This document shows, piece by piece, positions 7,044 through 11,904 of a DNA stretch of 11,904 bases. The notes below the pieces were generated by a model that did not search any database, was not told the origin of the DNA, and saw only the letters and a list, made by a program, of their open reading frames with translations. Numbering within the stretch: the first letter of the stretch is position 1; each line of letters begins with the position of its first letter. Both the position numbers and the translations under genes were made by a program. The stretch comes from an uncultured Lachnospiraceae bacterium (GTDB lineage Bacteria; Bacillota; Clostridia; Lachnospirales; Lachnospiraceae), in NCBI GenBank assembly GCA_946409475.1, contig CAMJWQ010000074.1, positions 1 through 11,904 of the forward strand, in the 5' to 3' direction.

Positions 7044-8117
7044 ATGGCAGTTCCAAAAACAATGAAAGCATTAGTTGCATATAGTGCATCAGACTATAGA
7101 TTGGAAGAAAACTTTCCCGTACCGGAATGCGGACCCGATGATATTATTATTAAAACGGAAGGATGCGGGATTTGTGCAGGGGATCTAAAATGCCGGCATG
7201 GTGCCGCTATGTTTTGGGGGGATCAGACCCAGCCTTCATGGGTAAAGCCGCCGTTTATTCCCGGGCACGAGTTTATAGGCATAGTGTCGCAGGTAGGAGA
7301 CAATGTAGAAGGGTATGAAATGGGAGAAAGGCTGGCGGCAGAGCAAATCGTACCCTGCGGTAAATGTAAGTTCTGCAGGAGCGGACAGTACTGGATGTGT
7401 CAGCCCCATGAAATATTCGGATTCTTCAGCAATCTGAATGGAGGCATGGCAGAATACGTAAGGCTTTCCAAAAATGCAATAATTCATAGGGTTCCAAGTG
7501 AAATGAAGCTGGAGGATGCATTATTGATTGAACCCTATTCCTGTGCAAAGCATTGTGTGGACAGAGCGAAAATAGAAACGGAAGACGTGGTAGTCTTATC
7601 GGGGGCGGGAACATTAGGATTAGGTATGGTTACTTATGCAAAGCTAAAGCATCCCAGGAAGTTAATTGTACTGGATATGATAGATGAAAGGCTGGAAAAA
7701 GCAAAAGAATTTGGTGCGGATATGGTATGGAATCCTTCAAAGGTTAATGTAGTGGACGAGATAGAAAAATTAACGGACGGATATGGCTGTGATGTTTACA
7801 TTGAAGCTTCCGGACATCCCTCCAGCGTTACACAGGGAATGTCTATGGTTCGAAAGCTGGGAAGATTCGTGGAATTTTCAGTATTCGGAGAAGCTGCTAC
7901 CTTGGATTGGTCGATTATCGGAGACAGAAAGGAACTGGATGTCTTAGGCTCCCACTTAGGACCCTACTGCTTTCCCTATGTGATAGAAAACATACATAAC
8001 GGTACCTTAAAAACAAAAGGAGTAGTGACTAATAGCTTTTCCATTGATGAATGGGAGAAAGCTTTTGCCTTTGCATCCGGAAAATACGGAGATTTAAAGG
8101 TTGCCATCAGGTTTTAA
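7044..8117 (+). CDS. Zinc-dependent medium-chain dehydrogenase, erythritol/L-threitol dehydrogenase-like
   Basis: A cytoplasmic NAD(P)-dependent alcohol/polyol dehydrogenase of the MDR family, oxidising a hydroxyl of the pathway substrate. Catalytic zinc residues: Cys44 in GICAGD, His75-Glu76 in PGHEFIG, and Glu163 in IEPYSCAKH. Structural zinc: Cys105, Cys108, Cys111 and Cys119 with the usual 2-2-7 spacing. Nucleotide fold: SGAGTLGLG (186-194), with Asp211 at the end of the second strand, which favours NAD over NADP. The C-terminal half, DVYIEASGHPSSV, then KLGRFVEFSVFG, WSIIGDRKELDVLGSHLG and PYCFPY, is what I remember from erythritol/L-threitol dehydrogenases (EltD/LtnD), so a four-carbon or similar polyol or its acid is the best guess. 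It has 357 residues, typical for the family. It is the last gene of the operon, starting 22 bases after the FAD gene and ending 47 bases before a strong terminator. Confidence 0.88.
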   Translation: MAVPKTMKALVAYSASDYRLEENFPVPECGPDDIIIKTEGCGICAGDLKCRHGAAMFWGDQTQPSWVKPPFIPGHEFIGIVSQVGDNVEGYEMGERLAAEQIVPCGKCKFCRSGQYWMCQPHEIFGFFSNLNGGMAEYVRLSKNAIIHRVPSEMKLEDALLIEPYSCAKHCVDRAKIETEDVVVLSGAGTLGLGMVTYAKLKHPRKLIVLDMIDERLEKAKEFGADMVWNPSKVNVVDEIEKLTDGYGCDVYIEASGHPSSVTQGMSMVRKLGRFVEFSVFGEAATLDWSIIGDRKELDVLGSHLGPYCFPYVIENIHNGTLKTKGVVTNSFSIDEWEKAFAFASGKYGDLKVAIRF

Positions 8118-8139
8118 TGAGAACTTACAGCTGTGAAGA

Positions 8140-8159
8140 TTGTCTTATATCGTAGACAA
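8140..8159. repeat. Short inverted repeat before the operon terminator
   Basis: TTGTCT (8140-8145) and AGACAA (8154-8159) are perfect 6-bp arms around an 8-base spacer. In RNA this would be a small hairpin directly upstream of the terminator. TAGAC (8153-8157) could instead pair with GTCTA (8193-8197) in the terminator, so alternative folding is possible. Confidence 0.4.
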
Positions 8160-8164
8160 AACGT

Positions 8165-8209
8165 AAAACGCCTTTTAGAATGTAAAATAAAAGTCTAAAG
8201 GCGTTTTTT
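8165..8209 (+). terminator. Strong intrinsic terminator of the catabolic operon
   Basis: AAAACGCCTTTTAGA (8165-8179) pairs with TCTAAAGGCGTTTT (8194-8207) with a single bulged T, around a 14-base AT-rich loop, and runs into six T residues (8204-8209). The symmetry also provides A residues on the other strand, so it may act in both directions. Confidence 0.92.
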
Positions 8210-8230
8210 ATATCTGCAATTATTCTTTTT

Positions 8231-8270
8231 TAATCTATATTATTGGAAATTAATCTATATCATTGGAAAT
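8231..8270. repeat. 20-bp tandem direct repeat, two copies
   Basis: TAATCTATATTATTGGAAAT (8231-8250) is followed immediately by a second copy at 8251-8270 that differs by one base (T to C at 8261). The 20-bp period places both copies on nearly the same face of the helix. Two further TAATGGAAA motifs occur at 8429-8437 and 8452-8460. Confidence 0.85.
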
Positions 8271-8521
8271 TCAGATTTTTAGTTTTGTTCGTCTGGAGAC
8301 TGGCAATAAAGGCAGGTAAATACGGGGTTATAATATTTGCACAAAACACAAGCTATATTTTTATAAAAGATATACATGATTACAAACCGATTGTGCCAAA
8401 AAATATGCAGATTGTGTACAAAACCAATTAATGGAAAATTTTGTGATAAAATAATGGAAACCACTCTTGATAATTATAAGATAGAGTGTGGATTATTAAT
8501 TTATAAAAGGGAGAGAGGTAT
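8271..8521 (+). other. Gene-free AT-rich stretch upstream of the esterase
   Basis: No credible gene on either strand; the short open frames here lack ribosome binding sites. It holds related motifs GATTGTGCCAAAA (8388-8400) and GATTGTGTACAAAA (8410-8423), a TTTGCACAAAACACAA stretch (8336-8351) carrying the reverse-complement core CACAA, and TTTTGTG (8439-8445). The cluster looks like a set of regulator-binding sites. A TATAAT occurs at 8329-8334 without a matching -35 box. Confidence 0.4.
8467..8496 (+). promoter_or_regulatory. Candidate promoter of the lipoprotein esterase
   Basis: TTGATA (8467-8472, five of six consensus) and GATTAT (8491-8496, four of six) are separated by 18 bases. The start would be near 8503, leaving a leader of about 20 nt with AAGGGAG at 8507-8513. 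It is a weak match, compatible with activator dependence. Confidence 0.35.
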
Positions 8522-10060
8522 ATGAAAAGAAAAGTTTTATCTCTATTGCTTGCGGCATCACTAATAACCGTACTTATGCCGGGATGCCAGAATGCCAAAA
8601 GCAGCAGGGAAGAGGAAGTCACAACAAATGCGGAAACCATGGAGACTACGGAGGGTAAAAAAGAAAGCAGGGTAATAACACCTGGCTATATTACCATAAC
8701 GGAGGCCCAGGACTGGGGACCTGCCATTACAAAGGTCATTCTTAACATGGGTGTGGCTGTTGACGGGGAATCTCTAAGTACGGAGACGTTTTCCGTATCT
8801 TCTGAACGAAAATATACGGAGCTTAACTGGAAAACCTTTGAAAGCGAAGATGTCGATTCTATTGAGGAAAGGACAATTAGTAATTTATATGTTTCTGATG
8901 CCGGTGGAAATCCGGATAAAGAGGGAACATATATCACCATCGAAATGGAAATAGGACCGGAATTAACGGCAGGATCTCCTTTTCATTATGACATGTCTGC
9001 CATGAAAAATGTTTATGTGGATACGGATTATCTTATTTCTGTAAATGAAGATAAAACAGTAAAGGATATTACAGGGAATGTGTTAACGATTGAAAAAATT
9101 ACAGGCGCAGATGAAGAGGGAAATGTAAATGTCTTAGGTGATCTATTCGATGTTTCAGGAACCTATGCCTTTGAAAATGCAGGTAAGACCATAGATTTAA
9201 GTTATGCATCCTATGTACCGGATGAAAATGCCAAAGAGGCATCAACGCCTTTAATTATATGGCTGCATGGAGCAGGAGAGGGCGGAACGGATCCTACAAT
9301 TTCCATTATGGGAAATAAAGTTGTAAACCTTGCAACAGACGAGATACAGCAGTACTTTGGTGAAACCGGGGCAGAAATACTTGCACCGCAGTGTCGGACA
9401 ATGTGGATGGATGTGGACGGAACGGGCATTTATAGCACGGATGAGAGCCAGATTGATACATGTGATGGAAAATCATATTATACGGAGGCCTTAAAAGGGC
9501 TGATTGACGAGTATATCATAGGGCATCCGGAAGTCGACACCAGCCGTATTTATATTGGAGGGTGCTCCAATGGCGGTTATATGACAGTGAACATGTTAAT
9601 TAATTACCCCGATTTTTTTGCCGCGGCATATCCTGTATGCGAAGCATATTCCGTGAAATGGCTGTCTGAGGAAAAGATTGCCGACATAAAAGATATCCCA
9701 ATCTGGCTGACAGCAGCAAAAACGGATGGAACTGTGCCTGTTTATAAAGGAACGACGGGAGAGGATTATGCATCATATATTTTAGAGCCGGACGATAATG
9801 GTGAGGCCATTCCGTTAGATGATTACAGTAATGCGCTATATGACCGTTTAATGGAAGCAAATGCACGGGATGTTCATTATAGCCTGTTTGAAAAAGTAAC
9901 AGATACCGGTGGAAATTATTTTGAAGAAGACGGAACAACTCCATATGAATATATGGGACACTGGTCGTGGATTTATACTTTAAATAATGAATGTACAGAT
10001 AGTGTTGGCGGAAAGGAAATGACAATTTTTGAATGGTTGTCCATGCAGGTTAAAAATTAG
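8522..10060 (+). CDS. Secreted lipoprotein esterase / prolyl-oligopeptidase-like alpha/beta hydrolase with N-terminal Ig-like domain
   Basis: A cell-surface serine hydrolase, probably an esterase cleaving acyl or feruloyl groups or a small polymer. Residues 1-21 form a lipoprotein signal (KRK, then a Leu/Ala-rich core) ending in LMPGC with the lipid-bearing Cys22; Pro at -2 and Met at -3 are atypical for a lipobox. Residues 23-50 are a Ser/Thr/Glu-rich linker. Residues about 50-215 are beta-rich and look like the Ig-like domain of EstA-type esterases. The catalytic domain has the oxyanion motif WLHGAGEGG (His249), the nucleophile elbow GGCSNGGY (Ser349), a likely acid Asp402 in KTDGTVP and a likely base His480 in MGHWSW. 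The triad is thus complete. At 512 residues it is full length. The gene is monocistronic as far as seen; unlike the operon before it, it works outside the cell. The exact ester or peptide substrate is unknown. Confidence 0.85.
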   Translation: MKRKVLSLLLAASLITVLMPGCQNAKSSREEEVTTNAETMETTEGKKESRVITPGYITITEAQDWGPAITKVILNMGVAVDGESLSTETFSVSSERKYTELNWKTFESEDVDSIEERTISNLYVSDAGGNPDKEGTYITIEMEIGPELTAGSPFHYDMSAMKNVYVDTDYLISVNEDKTVKDITGNVLTIEKITGADEEGNVNVLGDLFDVSGTYAFENAGKTIDLSYASYVPDENAKEASTPLIIWLHGAGEGGTDPTISIMGNKVVNLATDEIQQYFGETGAEILAPQCRTMWMDVDGTGIYSTDESQIDTCDGKSYYTEALKGLIDEYIIGHPEVDTSRIYIGGCSNGGYMTVNMLINYPDFFAAAYPVCEAYSVKWLSEEKIADIKDIPIWLTAAKTDGTVPVYKGTTGEDYASYILEPDDNGEAIPLDDYSNALYDRLMEANARDVHYSLFEKVTDTGGNYFEEDGTTPYEYMGHWSWIYTLNNECTDSVGGKEMTIFEWLSMQVKN

Positions 10061-10095
10061 TCCTAAAGCTTCTTTTGGCAGGATGCATTTAAAAA

Positions 10096-10119
10096 AGGTA
10101 AAAAAGAAATTTTTTGCCT
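10096..10119 (+). terminator. Possible weak terminator after the esterase
   Basis: GGTAAAAAA (10097-10105) pairs with TTTTTTGCC (10110-10118) around the loop GAAA, with one further A-T pair outside. The T residues lie within the stem rather than after it, and AAGGT (10095-10099) could instead pair with ACCTT (10125-10129). It is the only structured element here, but it is not a standard terminator. Confidence 0.4.
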
Positions 10120-10206
10120 ATAAAACCTTAATAAATTAAGAATATGACGGCAAAATATTATATTATTCGTTTTTTACCCAAAAGAATACTAAAAAGGGAT
10201 GGTACT

Positions 10207-10215
10207 TGCTATAAT
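10207..10215 (+). promoter_or_regulatory. Extended -10 promoter of the glutamate dehydrogenase gene
   Basis: TGCTATAAT is a perfect extended -10 element (TGnTATAAT). There is no good -35 box at 16-18 bases, which extended -10 promoters tolerate. Transcription would start near 10222, about 47 nt before ATG 10269. Confidence 0.65.
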
Positions 10216-10218
10216 ATT

Positions 10219-10235
10219 CCTGTTTTGAAAATAGG
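10219..10235. promoter_or_regulatory. Dyad at the glutamate dehydrogenase transcription start
   Basis: CCTGTTTTGAAAATAGG is a 17-bp near-palindrome (seven of eight pairs plus one G-T) centred on the expected start region. A second small hairpin, AGAAAC (10238-10243) / GTTTCT (10249-10254) with loop AAGGG, lies just before the ribosome binding site. Either could bind a regulator or influence initiation; no regulator is identified. Confidence 0.35.
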
Positions 10236-10268
10236 ATAGAAACAAGGGGTTTCTTGAAAGGAGCTATT

Positions 10269-11525
10269 ATGGCAGTAAAATACGACCCATACGAAAATGT
10301 AGTATCCGTAATGGAAAAAGCGATGGAAGTCGGAAGCATCAAAAAAGACATGTTTGAAATCATTAAGAATCCGCAAAGAGAAACAAAGGTTTATCTTCCT
10401 GTTGAAATGGATGATGGAACGGTAAGGGTATTTGAGGGCTACAGGGTCCAGCATTCCAATATCCGGGGGCCTTTTAAAGGAGGCATCCGTTATCATCAGG
10501 ATTGTGATTTAAATGAAGTAAAGGCACTTGCGACCTGGATGTCCCTGAAATGTTCTGTTGTGAACATACCCTACGGCGGAGCAAAGGGCGGAGTAAAGGT
10601 AGATCCCCATACCTTATCCCAAAGAGAGCTGTGCAGACTTACCAGAAGGTATACATATGCGATTGAGCCGATTATCGGAGCGGATTCCGATATTCCGGCG
10701 CCGGATATCAATACGAATGCCCAGACCATGGCATGGGTTCTGGATACCTATAGTATGCTAAAGGGAAAGCCCTGTCCCGGTGTCGTAACGGGAAAACCGG
10801 TAGAGCTTGGCGGTTCTAAGGGAAGAGCATCGGCGACCGGCAGAGGAGTGGTAATCAGTACGAAACTGATTTTAAATGAATATGGTATAGAATTGAAGGG
10901 AAGAAAAATAGCAATACAGGGAATGGGGAATGTAGGCGGAAATGCAGCCAGGATTTTTTATCACAGAGAAGCCGTCATTGTTGCCTTAAGTGATATATCA
11001 GGAGGTATCTACTGTAAAAACGGATTAAATGCAGACAGTATTTCTGAATATATAGAAGGCGGTGGTCTGCTAAAGGATTATGACGCACCGGATGTCCTAC
11101 ATATTTCCAATCAAGAAATACTTACCTGTGAATGTGATGTCTTAGTACCGGCAGCATTAGAAAATCAGATCAATGAAGACATTGCCGAAAACTTAAAATG
11201 CAAGTTCATTGTGGAAGGAGCTAACGGACCGACCACAGAAAAGGGAGATGAGGTGTTGGAGAAAAAAGGAATCAGCCTGATACCTGATATATTTGCAAAC
11301 AGCGGCGGTGTTATCGTATCTTATTTCGAGTGGGTACAAAATATTCAGACCCTGACATGGGAAAAATCTCAGGTCAACGAAATGTTGGAAAATATTATGA
11401 CAAAAGCATTTATGGAAATGAAAGCAGAGAAAAATAAAAGCGGCTGTTCTTTCCGTATGGCAGCTTATATTATAGCCTTAAGAAGGTTGATACATGCGGA
11501 AGAGATAAAAGGGATTTTCCCCTGA
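10269..11525 (+). CDS. gdhA: Glutamate dehydrogenase (Glu/Leu/Phe/Val dehydrogenase family)
   Basis: A cytoplasmic enzyme interconverting glutamate with 2-oxoglutarate and ammonia, at the junction of nitrogen and carbon metabolism. Substrate-binding Lys70 is in GPFKGGIRYH, catalytic Lys106 in YGGAKGGV, and catalytic Asp146 in SDIPAPD. The segment PVELGGSKGRASATGRGV leads into the NAD fold, with IQGMGNVGG (Gly218, Gly220, Gly223; the family usually has GFGNVG) and Asp242 in ALSDISGG at the end of the second strand, which suggests NAD preference. VEGANGPTT and PDIFANSGGVIVSYFEW complete the family pattern. With 418 residues it matches the hexameric GDH size. The ATG at 10269 has AAAGGAG at 10257-10263 five bases away; an in-frame TTG at 10254 overlaps that site and is not the start. 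It is transcribed alone from its own promoter. A leucine or phenylalanine dehydrogenase is less likely given the lysine pattern and length. Confidence 0.93.
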   Translation: MAVKYDPYENVVSVMEKAMEVGSIKKDMFEIIKNPQRETKVYLPVEMDDGTVRVFEGYRVQHSNIRGPFKGGIRYHQDCDLNEVKALATWMSLKCSVVNIPYGGAKGGVKVDPHTLSQRELCRLTRRYTYAIEPIIGADSDIPAPDINTNAQTMAWVLDTYSMLKGKPCPGVVTGKPVELGGSKGRASATGRGVVISTKLILNEYGIELKGRKIAIQGMGNVGGNAARIFYHREAVIVALSDISGGIYCKNGLNADSISEYIEGGGLLKDYDAPDVLHISNQEILTCECDVLVPAALENQINEDIAENLKCKFIVEGANGPTTEKGDEVLEKKGISLIPDIFANSGGVIVSYFEWVQNIQTLTWEKSQVNEMLENIMTKAFMEMKAEKNKSGCSFRMAAYIIALRRLIHAEEIKGIFP

Positions 11526-11536
11526 TAGCAGAAGGA

Positions 11537-11580
11537 CTCAGATTTGCCTGTGCATAGTTCTGAGGACGATTTTCCTTAGG
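11537..11580 (+). other. Structured 3' region of the glutamate dehydrogenase transcript
   Basis: CTCAGA (11537-11542) can pair with TCTGAG (11559-11564). Alternatively TGAGGA (11561-11566) pairs with TCCTTA (11573-11578) around a 6-base loop. The two folds share bases and exclude each other. No T-run follows. The palindrome GGCAGTGCC comes directly after. It may help end or stabilise the transcript. Confidence 0.4.
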
Positions 11581-11589
11581 CAGTGCCGG

Positions 11590-11626
11590 ACAAACGCAGG
11601 TGTAGCGCCACTACGCCTGCGTTTGT
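11590..11626. repeat. Long GC-rich hairpin (16-bp stem, 5-base loop)
   Basis: ACAAACGCAGGTGTAG (11590-11605) pairs over its full length, with one G-T, to CTACGCCTGCGTTTGT (11611-11626) around loop CGCCA. It is far richer in GC than the surrounding DNA and is followed by GAACAGTACG, not by T residues. It starts 64 bases after the glutamate dehydrogenase stop. It could be a Rho-independent-like stop without U-tract, an mRNA end stabiliser, or one copy of a dispersed palindromic element. Confidence 0.75.
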
Positions 11627-11904
11627 GAACAGTACGTTATACGAACCTTGTATAGCCGGAGTATTCTGATAAATAATAACATTAATGCAGAAATGATCTG
11701 AAATTTTCACAAAAATTATTTCAAATAATAATTACCTGTCAGTGTAAAAACACCAGTACAAAAATAAAGAGAACCTAAAATCTATTTCGATTCTTACAAA
11801 ATCAGTGCCTTGTAAATGAAATTTTTATTAAATATTATTCATTTTTCTTTTATATTCATTTTTTTCATAAAAAATATAAATCACTAGACTTATCGAAATA
11901 TAAG
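11627..11904. other. AT-rich gene-free tail
   Basis: No credible gene on either strand. Small dyads are present: TATAC (11638-11642) / GTATA (11650-11654) with a 7-base spacer; ATTATTT-c-AAATAAT, a perfect 15-bp dyad at 11715-11729; GTGT (11742-11745) / ACAC (11750-11753); and AAATGAA (11814-11820) / TTCATTT (11838-11844). The last 90 bases repeat TTCATTTTT-like runs. This is probably the control region of a gene beyond the window. Confidence 0.5.

Noticed and set aside
8243..8464. Short open frames of about 60 codons on both strands in the gap before the esterase
   Set aside because: They have no ribosome binding site, start at non-ATG codons or in repeats, and have no recognisable composition; they look like chance.
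9600..10025. 141-codon open frame on the minus strand inside the esterase gene
   Set aside because: It lies antisense to a clear coding gene with an intact catalytic triad, and its His/Tyr/Leu-rich product is what an antisense frame gives.
10254..10268. TTG 10254 as the start of glutamate dehydrogenase
   Set aside because: It overlaps its own supposed ribosome binding site; ATG 10269 has AAAGGAG five bases upstream and gives the usual N terminus.
11637..11654. Resemblance of TTATACGAA to half of a loxP site
   Set aside because: Only nine bases match and the partner arm does not; the weak dyad is treated as generic.
1..11904. CRISPR array, transposon, phage or toxin-antitoxin system
   Set aside because: No spaced repeats, transposase, integrase or paired small genes were seen on either strand.

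Overview
The window is low-GC Firmicutes DNA, most likely from a clostridial gut-type bacterium (Lachnospiraceae-like). The signs are A+T-rich intergenic DNA, strong AGGAGG ribosome binding sites, frequent AGA/AGG/GGA/ATA codons, compact co-directional operons, a Gram-positive style lipoprotein and a clostridial-type glutamate dehydrogenase. Every gene I accept is on the + strand. The organism is inferred from style, not from a marker gene.

Left part (1-8209): a ROK-family transcriptional repressor, cut by the left edge of the window, ends in a terminator. It is followed by a near-consensus promoter (TTGACT, 17-bp spacer, TATAAT), a palindromic candidate operator just downstream of it, and a possible 17-codon leader ORF that overlaps the start of the first structural gene. 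Then come a multi-membrane-spanning permease, a HyuA (hydantoinase A/oxoprolinase) family ATPase, a small unknown protein with an HExxH zinc motif, an FAD-dependent oxidoreductase and a zinc-dependent medium-chain dehydrogenase resembling erythritol/L-threitol dehydrogenases. The last four are 15-29 bases apart, and the set closes with a textbook terminator at 8165-8209. It reads as a substrate-inducible catabolic operon: uptake, ATP-dependent activation or ring opening, and two redox steps. HyuA has no HyuB partner here and lacks the usual C-terminal motifs of that family, so the substrate and chemistry are open. This is the most interesting part of the window.

Middle (8210-10060): a 312-base gene-poor stretch carrying a 20-bp tandem duplication and repeated GATTGTG-type motifs, then a secreted lipoprotein esterase/peptidase of the alpha/beta-hydrolase fold with an N-terminal Ig-like region.

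Right part (10061-11904): an extended -10 promoter and a single glutamate dehydrogenase gene, then about 380 bases without a gene. That stretch holds a strong 16-bp-stem hairpin of unusually high GC and an AT-rich tail. No tRNA, rRNA, CRISPR array, transposase or phage gene was seen. Several start codons were moved from the longest open frame to an ATG with a proper ribosome binding site (5078, 7044, 10269).
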